A stretch of 64,000 nucleotides of DNA from an uncultured Clostridia bacterium (lineage in GTDB: Bacteria; Bacillota; Clostridia; Lachnospirales; Lachnospiraceae), in the NCBI GenBank assembly GCA_937895705.1, contig CALBKM010000031.1, positions 1 to 64,000 of the forward strand, in the 5' to 3' direction. A program made the translations under genes and the position numbers. Every line of letters starts with the position of its first letter. The first letter of the stretch is position 1. Below the pieces are notes generated by a model. The model saw only the letters and a program-made list of their open reading frames with translations, did not search any database and was not told the origin of the DNA. Shown piece after piece: positions 36,124 through 44,300 of the stretch.

Positions 36124-39100
36124 ATGAACGGAATCCAATCTTTCTTCGGGGGTGTATCCCCGGAAAAGGAAAAAGAAGTACAACGCTCCGCCACCGCTAC
36201 GGGAAAGGAGTTTTCCGCAGTGTATGCAACACAAGCCACCAAGGACGGTGGCAAGACCGATATTACGGTAAGTGTATCAGAAGGAGCTGTCGGCAATGTG
36301 GAGGAGGAAATTTGCTACGGCGATGTAAGTAAAAATCATCCGGAGGAACAGCCGGAAACGATACAGGAAGAAGAAAAGACTTTAGAAGAATCCGCGGAGC
36401 ATCTCTCCGGGGAGGATTATGATGCTTTGCGTGCGGAGGGTGTTACGGTAGAGGAGTTGACCGCAACCGAGCTCTCTCGTGCCATTGAGCGGATTCGTCT
36501 GGGACGAGATTTAAAAGCGGAAAATTTAGAAGGACAAAAAGCGAAGCTTGCCGAAAAACGGGAAGCTGTTATTGCTGTGGCGAAAAAGGCCTTAAAGGGT
36601 AATCCGGCAGCGGAATTTATTGCGGAAAAGTTATTGGCTGCGGGAATGCCGGTAACGGATGCAACGGTGCATAAAGTGTATCAGGCGGTGGAATTTGCGG
36701 GAAATCTCTCCGGTATGTCCGAGTCGGTACAGTATTATATGGTAAAGTTCGGCAAGACGCCGACGATAGAGAACGTATATATGGCGCAATACAGTGCCGG
36801 TAATGTGAAGTCTACGCCGGTATCCGATAAGATGTGGGAAAACCTAACAAAGTCCGTGAATCAGGTATGTGTCAATGCAGACCTGACCATTGATGAAGAA
36901 AATTTAGGAAATGCCCGTTGGCTCACGGAGCACGGATTGCCCCTTACCCCGGAGAATCTTCTGCGGATGCATGAGTTAAGCGATGTGAAGCTGCGTACCC
37001 CGGAAGAGGTGGCGGAACTGGCTGTGACGGCAATGCTTGACGGAAAGCAGCCGATTCAGGCAAATCTTACCCTCCTTACCAGAGCTGAAGTAGGAGAGCG
37101 CGTGGAGCGTATGAAGGGCTTTACGCCGGATACGGTAGAGCGTGCCTATGTAAAGAAGGCAGCGGAAAAGGTACAGGAGCTTGCACCGGGGCAGTCCGCA
37201 CCAAACGAGGTGGTCCTGAGCCGCGCTATGCAGCAGGCGGCAAGAGAAGACGTTACCTTCAGCGACCTTGCTTTTGCGGAGGATGAATTACGAAGCGATT
37301 CCCGTCCGAGTACCTTGGAGCAGGCGGTACTTGCGGAAGTGTCCGGGTTCTCCATGGACTTCGATATCAGTGTGGTTCGTGCCAAGAGACGTCTGGAGGA
37401 GATTCGTTTAAAGATGACTACGGAGTCTGCTTATCGTTTGGAGCGCCAGGGGATCCGCATCGATACTTCCGGCCTTGCCAAAGTAGTGGACGGTCTTCGT
37501 GTACTGGAAAATAACTATTATCGTTTTTATACCGATGAGGCAGGCTTTGCGGGAAATCGCTCCATGGAGGATATGTTCCGTAAGACCATGCAGAACATCG
37601 ACAACCTTTCTAAATCTCCGAGTTATACCCTGGGAGTTACCTTTGCCAACAGAGAGAACGTAACATTAGAAGCTCTTGCAAATGCGGGTGCGGGTCTCGG
37701 TGCAAAAATGCAGCGTGCCGGAGAAGCTTACGATATGTTGGGAACAAGACCGCAGGCGGCGTTGGGAGATTCCATTAACAGTGCCTTTGCGGGGAACGCA
37801 CAATTGTTACAGTCCCTCGGATTGGAAGCATCCGCAGAAAATTTGCGGGCGGTGAGAATTTTAGCGTACAATTCCATTGAGCTTACCGCAAACAATATGG
37901 ATGCGGTAAAGGAATACGATAAAAAGGTAACGGACTTGATTCAGAATATGCATCCGGCAGCGGCCCTTCGTTTGATCAGAGAGGGCATCAATCCGCTGAC
38001 GGAAACGGTGGATGATCTTTCTCGCAGAGTGGCGGAAATTCGTATGGAAGACGGTCTGGAGCAGGATACGGAGAAGTTTGCCAGATACTTATTTAAAATG
38101 GAGAAGAGCGCGGGCGTGACTCCGGAGGAGCGTACCGCTTATATCGGTATGTACCGCTTGTTTAATCAATTGGAGAAGACCGACGGAGCGGCCATCGGAG
38201 CTGTCATGGACAGCGGTAAGGAACTGACGTTAGGAAATCTTTTGTCCGCAATGCGTACAGCAAAAATGGGCGGGATTGATGTGACGGCGGACGAGACCAT
38301 GGGCAAGGTTCGGGAAATGTTACCGAACAGCAACCGGATTGACGCACAAATTCTTTCCGGTATTAAGATTCCGGGAAAAATTGCCGATATATCGGTTAGT
38401 GACGGATATGAAATGTACAAAGAAAACACGACGCCGACACCGGAAGAAACGGAAACCGCGGTACAGAATCTCCGTATGACCGCAGAAACAGCGGAGCAGG
38501 CACCGGACTTCTTAAAGGGTCTCGGTCTTGTGGTAACAGCCAATAACGTGGAGGCTGCAAAGGAGTTTTTGGCAGGCACCGGAGAAATGTACGGAAAGCT
38601 CGGCAGGTTGTTAAAGCAGTTCCGCAAGGACGAAAAGGTGGAAGAGGCAGAGAGCGAGACGGACGCCCTTTTAGCAGCCGGCGGGGCGGACAGTACGGAA
38701 AGCCTTTTTGATGTACGGGTAGCGGAGGGTTATTACCGTAACTTAAAGAAAGCGGTCCGGAATTTAGAGGATGACATGCAGAATGCCGGAGAACCGACAT
38801 CGGTGGATTTGAAGGCACTGAAGCAGATTAAGATGGGAGTAAAGCTGCGTGGGGAATGCGCAGGAAAAGAATGTTTCGATTTTCCGGTGGAAACCGCAGA
38901 AGGTATCAAGAGTATGCGTGTTACCCTGCAGACGGAAAGCGAAGGAGTCGAGGGTGGAAAAGCATCGGTAAAGATTCCGCTTGTGAAGCTTGGAAACATA
39001 CAGGCGGACTTACAGATAGAAGACAATCAGATATTCTGTTTTGTCAGCAGTGATTCCCGGGAAGGAACCGAGCTGCTTGAACACAGCAAACGGGAGCTGA

Positions 39101-39312
39101 CAATGCGATTACTTGATTTGGGAGTATCGGATGCCATGGTATATTGCGGACCGAACGCAAGAATGGGAGAATATACCGTGAACCGTATTCCGGGCATTGA
39201 CAAGGAAGGAGATGTCACCGAACCGCAGACGGGAGAAAAGCCGGATACAGCGCAGCTTCTGGCAGCATCGAAAGCGGTATTTGTTCACATCATGGAAATC
39301 GAGCGGGCGTAA
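36124..39312 (+). CDS. DUF6240-type repeat protein with FliK-like C-terminus, flagellin-linked
   Basis: A 1062-aa protein without signal peptide. The middle (residues about 170-820) contains at least eight degenerate copies of a helical motif of the form G-hydrophobic-x-x-T-x-E/N-N-hydrophobic, for example GMPVTDATVHKVYQA (about 173), GLPLTPENLLRMHEL (about 270), GLEASAENLRAVRIL, GIDVTADETMGKVRE (about 717) and GLVVTANNVEAAKEFL (about 800). The last 150 residues (SVKIPLVKLGNIQADLQIED followed by HSKRELTMRLLDLGVSDAMV) resemble the hook-length control domain of FliK, my inference. The sigma-D promoter and the flagellin gene 50 nt downstream point to a flagellar role. I recall DUF6240 proteins in this context, but function is unknown. 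Confidence 0.7.
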   Translation: MNGIQSFFGGVSPEKEKEVQRSATATGKEFSAVYATQATKDGGKTDITVSVSEGAVGNVEEEICYGDVSKNHPEEQPETIQEEEKTLEESAEHLSGEDYDALRAEGVTVEELTATELSRAIERIRLGRDLKAENLEGQKAKLAEKREAVIAVAKKALKGNPAAEFIAEKLLAAGMPVTDATVHKVYQAVEFAGNLSGMSESVQYYMVKFGKTPTIENVYMAQYSAGNVKSTPVSDKMWENLTKSVNQVCVNADLTIDEENLGNARWLTEHGLPLTPENLLRMHELSDVKLRTPEEVAELAVTAMLDGKQPIQANLTLLTRAEVGERVERMKGFTPDTVERAYVKKAAEKVQELAPGQSAPNEVVLSRAMQQAAREDVTFSDLAFAEDELRSDSRPSTLEQAVLAEVSGFSMDFDISVVRAKRRLEEIRLKMTTESAYRLERQGIRIDTSGLAKVVDGLRVLENNYYRFYTDEAGFAGNRSMEDMFRKTMQNIDNLSKSPSYTLGVTFANRENVTLEALANAGAGLGAKMQRAGEAYDMLGTRPQAALGDSINSAFAGNAQLLQSLGLEASAENLRAVRILAYNSIELTANNMDAVKEYDKKVTDLIQNMHPAAALRLIREGINPLTETVDDLSRRVAEIRMEDGLEQDTEKFARYLFKMEKSAGVTPEERTAYIGMYRLFNQLEKTDGAAIGAVMDSGKELTLGNLLSAMRTAKMGGIDVTADETMGKVREMLPNSNRIDAQILSGIKIPGKIADISVSDGYEMYKENTTPTPEETETAVQNLRMTAETAEQAPDFLKGLGLVVTANNVEAAKEFLAGTGEMYGKLGRLLKQFRKDEKVEEAESETDALLAAGGADSTESLFDVRVAEGYYRNLKKAVRNLEDDMQNAGEPTSVDLKALKQIKMGVKLRGECAGKECFDFPVETAEGIKSMRVTLQTESEGVEGGKASVKIPLVKLGNIQADLQIEDNQIFCFVSSDSREGTELLEHSKRELTMRLLDLGVSDAMVYCGPNARMGEYTVNRIPGIDKEGDVTEPQTGEKPDTAQLLAASKAVFVHIMEIERA

Positions 39313-39362
39313 GTTTTGCGTAAGGATACGCAGAACGGTCCCGGAAAGGAACAGGTGACAGT

Positions 39363-40787
39363 ATGAGAATTAATCATAACATTTCGGCGCTTAAGGCGTG
39401 TAACATTCTCGGAAAGACGGGAAACGCTCTGGATAAGAGTTTGGAACGTCTTTCTTCCGGATATCGTATCAACCGTGCGGCAGACGATGCGGCGGGTCTG
39501 GCTATTTCCGAAAAGATGAAAACTCAGATTGCGGGTCTTGAGCAGGCGTCCCGTAATGCGGCAGACGGTATTTCCGTAATTCAGACCGCAGAGGGTGCCC
39601 TGGATGAAGTGGAAGCCATGCTTCAGCGTATGCGTGAGCTTTCCGTACAGGCGGCAAACGGCGTAAATACCGACGAAGACCGTGCGGCGATTCAGGACGA
39701 GATCGACCAGTTAAATGAGGAAATCAACCGTGTTTCCACTACCACCGAATTTAATACGAAGAAGCTGTTAAACGGTACGGTAGACCGTCGTTCCTATTCC
39801 GATAACGAAAACATCCAGTTGATTTCTTTGTCGGATTCCGTGTCCATTACGGAGTATAGTCTGAGTGTTACCAAAGCACCTCAGCCGGCGCAGGTAGAGA
39901 CACAGATTCCGGGAACCACCAGTAAAACGGCAGCCCTCGGTTTGGAAGGGAAAATTGCCATTAATGAGAAAGAAATCGAGATTGCGACCACAGATACGTT
40001 GTCCGATATTTACGAAAAGCTTCGGGAAGCAGGTTCTACGGTGGATATTGATGTTACTCCGACGGTGGAGGATGTCAACGGCGACCCTGAAGCGAGTACC
40101 ATAGCGGATGCAACCGGATTGTTATTCGAAAGTAAAGATAAAGGAGACGATGCCTCCATTGAGATTTATTGTACCAGTGAAGCTTTGGCAACGGCTCTGG
40201 GCATATCCTCCGGTATGAGCGGTGCCGGTGTGGACGCGGAGGTGGAATTGGACTATGATACCGGATTCGCCCGTACGGCCACGGTTTCCATCGATGGTGA
40301 TTATGTGACCGTAACGGATGTGGATGACTTTAAGATGAAATTTAAGGTAGAAGGTGAAGTAGACGAGGCTACGGTAACCGTATTAAAGGCGGGACCGATG
40401 GATTTGCAAATCGGTGCAAATGAAGGTCAGACCATGGAAGTTCGTATCCCGAAGGTGGATACGGACACGTTGGGAACTGCGGTGGTAAATGTAAACACCC
40501 AGGAATCTGCCCAGAAGGCCATAACGATTTTTGAAAATGCAATTAATGAGGTGTCCGCAATTCGCGCAAAGCTGGGTGCTTATCAGAACCGTCTGGAGCA
40601 TTCCATTAACAGCCTGAATATTTCTGCGGAGAACTTAACGGAAGCATTATCCCGTGTGGAAGACGTGGATATGGCGAAGGAAATGGTTACCTACACCCAG
40701 CAGCAGGTGCTTTCCCAGTCGGGTAATGCGATGCTGGCGCAGGCAAACGAGAGACCGCAGCAGATTTTGTCCCTGCTACAGGGTTAA
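39363..40787 (+). CDS. Flagellin
   Basis: A 474-aa flagellin. The N-terminal D0/D1 (MRINHNISALKACNILGKTG, LERLSSGYRINRAADDAAGLAISEKM) and C-terminal D1/D0 (NRLEHSINSLNISAENLTEALSRVEDVDMAKEM, ending QQILSLLQG) are conserved. Residues about 150-370 form an extra surface domain with acidic, repetitive beta-like sequence, making it longer than the minimal 270-aa Clostridial flagellins. It forms the filament after type III export. AGGAACAGGTG lies before the ATG. Confidence 0.95.
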   Translation: MRINHNISALKACNILGKTGNALDKSLERLSSGYRINRAADDAAGLAISEKMKTQIAGLEQASRNAADGISVIQTAEGALDEVEAMLQRMRELSVQAANGVNTDEDRAAIQDEIDQLNEEINRVSTTTEFNTKKLLNGTVDRRSYSDNENIQLISLSDSVSITEYSLSVTKAPQPAQVETQIPGTTSKTAALGLEGKIAINEKEIEIATTDTLSDIYEKLREAGSTVDIDVTPTVEDVNGDPEASTIADATGLLFESKDKGDDASIEIYCTSEALATALGISSGMSGAGVDAEVELDYDTGFARTATVSIDGDYVTVTDVDDFKMKFKVEGEVDEATVTVLKAGPMDLQIGANEGQTMEVRIPKVDTDTLGTAVVNVNTQESAQKAITIFENAINEVSAIRAKLGAYQNRLEHSINSLNISAENLTEALSRVEDVDMAKEMVTYTQQQVLSQSGNAMLAQANERPQQILSLLQG

Positions 40788-40897
40788 ACGGATGCTATTC
40801 CGAAGGGGACAGCGTGTAGGCAGTAAATCGTGAAAGCCGGGAACCGTTTGAAGAAATGGGATAACGATAGAAAACGAAGCGAGACGGAGGCAGGACT

Positions 40898-41377
40898 ATG
40901 AGAAAAGAATTAATACAAGAATTTTCCATGCGGGTAACACAAGCCTCCCGCAGTGAATTGATCGTAATCATGTACGAGATCATTTTAAAGGATATGGAGT
41001 ATGCAAAGGAAGCTTTTGCAGAGGGAGATACCGCTACGTTTGAGAAGGAATTGGCTCATGCGGGACGTTTTGTGAATGAACTGATGGCTTCCCTGGATTA
41101 CAGCATCGGCCTTTCCTACCACTTGATGAGCTTATACATTTTTGCAAATAAAGAATTAACGGCAGCGAGGGTACAGAAGCAGCCGGAACGACTGGATGGT
41201 GTGGCGGAGATTTTCGAAAAGCTTCTGGCCGGATACAAAAAGGTCAGTGAAGAAGATACCAGCGGACCGGTGATGAAAAACACCCAGCAGGTATATGCGG
41301 GACTGACCTACGGAAGAGGGACGTTAAATGAAATGTATGTGAATATGAATGAAGCCAGAAGAGGATTTATGGCATAG
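40898..41377 (+). CDS. FliS-like flagellin export chaperone
   Basis: A 159-aa all-helical protein whose N-terminal part (MRVTQASRSELIVIMYEIILKDMEYAKEAF) and layout (GRFVNELMASLDYSIGLSYHLMSLYIFANKELTAA) match FliS. It would cap the flagellin C-terminus before export. It is longer than typical FliS (about 130 aa) by a C-terminal extension. Gene position right after flagellin supports it. Confidence 0.85.
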   Translation: MRKELIQEFSMRVTQASRSELIVIMYEIILKDMEYAKEAFAEGDTATFEKELAHAGRFVNELMASLDYSIGLSYHLMSLYIFANKELTAARVQKQPERLDGVAEIFEKLLAGYKKVSEEDTSGPVMKNTQQVYAGLTYGRGTLNEMYVNMNEARRGFMA

Positions 41378-41382
41378 AGGAA

Positions 41383-41417
41383 GGGGCTGTCGCATGAATA
41401 TGCGCGGCCCCGTTTTT
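41383..41417 (+). terminator. Terminator of the flagellin operon
   Basis: GGGGCTGTCGCAT and ATGCGCGGCCCC pair with few mismatches around GAAT and are followed by GTTTTT. Confidence 0.85.
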
Positions 41418-41554
41418 GCTTCTTCTAACCGGTTCAGCTAAAGACGCGGTCCTTCGGGCAAATTCAAAAACAGATTAGAGATATCCGGCTTTTTTTGTTT
41501 CTCATGCGCGAGAGCTTGGTTACAGAAAAAAGTTGGCGACAGTCCCCAAAGAAC

Positions 41555-41582
41555 TGAACCTTTCCTCTAAAAATACCGTCTT
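41555..41582 (+). promoter_or_regulatory. ECF-type promoter upstream of sigma fusion 1
   Basis: TGAACC (41555-41560), a 16-nt spacer and CGTCTT (41577-41582) fit the bipartite -35 AAC / -10 CGTC architecture of ECF sigma promoters. The same pattern with matching spacer bases occurs before the paralogue at 59976, suggesting autoregulation. Confidence 0.65.
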
Positions 41583-41627
41583 TATTTATGAAATCGATTT
41601 CACTACAAAACGTTAGGAGGTGATGAT

Positions 41628-42899
41628 ATGGATGAATTTGAAGTACTGTTTGGGAAGTATAAGGCCGGTGTAGAGCGGTTTGTAAAGTTTCGGTTGCCCT
41701 CTTTGGAGGACGCAGAGGATGTACTGCAGGAGGTGGCCATTACCGCTTGTAAGAAGTTTAGTCAACTAAACAATAAAGAAGCCTTTCAGGCGTGGCTTCT
41801 CGGCATTGCCAGAAATAAATGTAACGATTATTTCCGAAGGAAAGCAAAAGAATTGGAAATACCTTTGGAGGAGGTACCGGAACAGGAGCTGTCCTATGGG
41901 CGGCATGGTGTGACTGTGACCGATACGGTGCGGGAGACCTTGAGTACCCTGGCAGATAAGGATAAGCAGATTCTATATCTGTATTTCTGGAAGGAGCTTC
42001 CTCAGGCGGAGATCGCAAAGCGTCTGGGCATTCCGGTGGGAACTGTAAAGAGCCGGTTGTACACCGCAAAGCAGAATTTCAAAAAACAATATCCATATCA
42101 GACAGAGCAAGTGAAAGGAGAAGAAACGATGAAGACATTACCGGAGTTATTACCGAACTATACCATAGAAAAATCTGAGGAGGCACCGTTTTCTGTTAAG
42201 TGGGAGGAGTTAATCGGCTGGTTTTTGGTGCCAAAGTTAGGAGAGAAGCTTTCTTGGGGTATGTACGATATGCCGTCCCGAGAGTGTAATCATGTGTATG
42301 ATATGGAAGTGACGGGAAAGGCTATGGTGCACGGCATTGAAGGTGTGGAGCTGACTGCAAGAGAGGCCTCTTATTCCGGGAAAAAGGAAGTCATTAACCG
42401 TACCTTTGTGGCGCAGCTTACGGATACCCATTGCCGCTATCTTGCTACCATGCGCACCGACGGAGACATAAGAAATTACATTACGTTTTTGGATGGGGAT
42501 GCGTTTATGACCTGTTGGGGGTTCGGAGAGGACAACTGCGGAAACGAAACCAATCTTTCCCCAAAGGGAGATATTATGAGGGAAGGAAATATTGTGACCA
42601 GTGCGGATAAGGAGTTTTTATTGGATATTGTGGGACGCTATACTGTCACCATTGGCGGAAAAAAGTATGACACCGTTTGTGTCATGGACATCGAAACCTA
42701 TAACGCCGGTGTGGTATCGGAGCAGTTTCTTGACAAAAACGGACGTACCGTGCTTTGGCGCCGTTTTAATCGGGACGACTGGGCCTTTGACCGCTACGGA
42801 AAGAAGTGGTCCGAGCAGTTGCCGGAAAATGATAGGCTGGAAATTAACGGCGTGACTTATGTGGAGTGGTATGATTGTATGACGGAGTATGTGCTTTGA
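41628..42899 (+). CDS. ECF-type sigma factor fused to an uncharacterised C-terminal domain (copy 1)
   Basis: A 423-aa protein. Residues 1-165 are a sigma-70 family protein: region 2 (YKAGVERFVKFRLPSLEDAEDVLQE, FQAWLLGIARNKCNDYFRRKAKE) and region 4 (LADKDKQILYLYFW, AEIAKRLGIPVGTVKSRLY). Residues 168-423 form a domain I cannot assign, with FVAQLTDTHCRYLA, LDKNGRTVLWRRFN, DWAFDRYGKKW and a terminal YVEWYDCMTEYVL. No membrane segment is seen, so the C-terminal domain may replace an anti-sigma as a cytosolic control or ligand-binding module. An internal AAAGGAG-N8-ATG at 42114-42131 begins exactly at that domain. RBS AGGAGGTGAT. Confidence 0.85.
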   Translation: MDEFEVLFGKYKAGVERFVKFRLPSLEDAEDVLQEVAITACKKFSQLNNKEAFQAWLLGIARNKCNDYFRRKAKELEIPLEEVPEQELSYGRHGVTVTDTVRETLSTLADKDKQILYLYFWKELPQAEIAKRLGIPVGTVKSRLYTAKQNFKKQYPYQTEQVKGEETMKTLPELLPNYTIEKSEEAPFSVKWEELIGWFLVPKLGEKLSWGMYDMPSRECNHVYDMEVTGKAMVHGIEGVELTAREASYSGKKEVINRTFVAQLTDTHCRYLATMRTDGDIRNYITFLDGDAFMTCWGFGEDNCGNETNLSPKGDIMREGNIVTSADKEFLLDIVGRYTVTIGGKKYDTVCVMDIETYNAGVVSEQFLDKNGRTVLWRRFNRDDWAFDRYGKKWSEQLPENDRLEINGVTYVEWYDCMTEYVL

Positions 42900-42913
42900 T
42901 TTCTTAGATAGAG

Positions 42914-42986
42914 AATAAGCCGTTTCCGTTCCGGATGCAGCCGTTAAGAAATACGTGTTACGTCCGGAAATCGGAAATGGCTTATT
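42914..42986. terminator. Long bidirectional terminator hairpin
   Basis: AATAAGCCGTTTCCG (42914-42928) pairs with CGGAAATGGCTTATT (42972-42986) with one mismatch, enclosing TTCCGGA/TCCGGAA. It separates convergent sigma fusion 1 and the membrane protein gene. Confidence 0.8.
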
Positions 42987-43005
42987 TATCGGAGGTTACT
43001 TTAAT

Positions 43006-43533
43006 TTACTTTTCCGGTAACGGAGTAACCAAAGCGAGCCCCGCAGTGAAGTCCTCTTCCTGATCGTATATCTCAATCTTTTTTGTTTCACCGTTTTCGT
43101 AGGTAACATAAATATTGGTGCCGATGATGTCAAATTTTACGCCCTCCAGCACCGAAGGGTCTTTGGTTGTTATCGTAAGGGAATCTCCCTTTTCGTTCTG
43201 AACGGTACCGATGTAATACGTCTCTCCGTTCGGCTTTTTTTCTTCACGGAAAACCACCTCTTTTTCTTCACTGGACCAGGATACCATAATACGTCCGAGC
43301 CAGCCGGTGCCGGTTGCTGCGTATACGGCGAGATTGCTGCCGACGACAACCGAAAGAGCAATCGCTGCAGCGATAACTCCTTTTTTCATAAGACTTGTTT
43401 TACGATTTGCGCTGTTTTTCATGTCTGCCACCTTTCTGTAAAGCTCGTAGGGAGCTTTTATGCCGTCAAATGTTGTCTCGTAAAGGCTGTTCCATTCTTC
43501 GTTCGTTTCTTTTCTCGTTTTATTTTCCGTCAT
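43006..43533 (-). CDS. Membrane protein, probable anti-sigma factor
   Basis: A 175-aa protein with a 48-residue hydrophilic N-terminus, one transmembrane helix (GVIAAAIALSVVVGSNLAVYA, about 52-72) and an extracytoplasmic domain of about 100 residues. Topology and its 14-nt overlap with the upstream ECF sigma gene suggest an anti-sigma factor, but I recognise no zinc (HxxxCxxC) motif. The call rests on context. The function of the outer domain is unknown. Confidence 0.6.
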   Translation of the reverse strand: MTENKTRKETNEEWNSLYETTFDGIKAPYELYRKVADMKNSANRKTSLMKKGVIAAAIALSVVVGSNLAVYAATGTGWLGRIMVSWSSEEKEVVFREEKKPNGETYYIGTVQNEKGDSLTITTKDPSVLEGVKFDIIGTNIYVTYENGETKKIEIYDQEEDFTAGLALVTPLPEK

Positions 43534-44041
43534 AGTTTGTCTCCTCTAAGCTTTCCTTTAACATTGTTCTTCCGCGCATAAGGCGGATTTGTACATTTGA
43601 TTTTGAAATACCTACCATTTTTGAGATTTCGTCAACCGAATAACCTTCGTAATAATACAGATGAACCACGATGCTGTACTTTGCAGGCAAATGCATTACC
43701 GCATCCCAAAGCTCCCGCGCACGGTCGGCTGTGTTGTATTCGTTTGGTGATGCTGTATGTGGTTCGTAACCGTTATCATAGAGCTCGTCAAGACTGCTTA
43801 TGGAATGCTTACTAAGCCTTCTCCAAAGGCTTTTACACTCATTAATCGTTACCTTAATCAGCCATCTGCGAATGTGTTCCTCATCCGAAAATACCAAGTC
43901 GGTTTTTATCAGTTTCAGAAACGCATTCTGAACGGCATCGCCGGCATCCTGTGCATTTTTAGAGTAGTTGAATGCCACGCGATATACAGAATCCAGATAT
44001 TTTTTTGCAACAATCTCAACTTCGGTTGAATCCATCCCCAT
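43520..44041 (-). CDS. ECF RNA polymerase sigma factor
   Basis: A 173-aa sigma factor. Region 2 includes YLDSVYRVAFNYSKNAQDAGDAVQNAFLKLI and RRWLIKVTINECKSLWRR; region 4 is LPAKYSIVVHLYYYEGYSVDEISKMVGISKSNVQIRLMRGR. It lacks the C-terminal extension of the two fused sigma factors in the window. It is cotranscribed with the overlapping membrane protein. ATG is preceded by AAGGAGAA. Confidence 0.92.
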   Translation of the reverse strand: MGMDSTEVEIVAKKYLDSVYRVAFNYSKNAQDAGDAVQNAFLKLIKTDLVFSDEEHIRRWLIKVTINECKSLWRRLSKHSISSLDELYDNGYEPHTASPNEYNTADRARELWDAVMHLPAKYSIVVHLYYYEGYSVDEISKMVGISKSNVQIRLMRGRTMLKESLEETNYDGK

Positions 44042-44079
44042 TCTCCTTTGTTCCGATTTGAAAAGCTTTTCATATATAT

Positions 44080-44106
44080 AACGTCCTGAACGGAGAAAAA
44101 ATTACA
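44080..44106 (-). promoter_or_regulatory. Possible ECF promoter of the sigma/membrane-protein pair
   Basis: On the minus strand TGTAAT (44106-44101) is followed after 17 nt by CGTT (44083-44080), similar to TGTAAC-N17-CGTC promoters of sigma X/V-type factors. The match is partial. Confidence 0.35.
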
Positions 44107-44300
44107 TTTTATATGAAAAAATAAAAATGAAGTTAAAAATAAATAACAGGTAGTGAAGTACATAACTAAAAAACAATACTTCTGGTTTTTCTATCTCTGA
44201 TATGGTATACTATTTATGAAAAAGCAAAGCGAATTAAGAATTCCGAGAATTTGCTTTTGCTATAACCAGTATATGTATGAAAACCGAAAGGAAATTGGAT

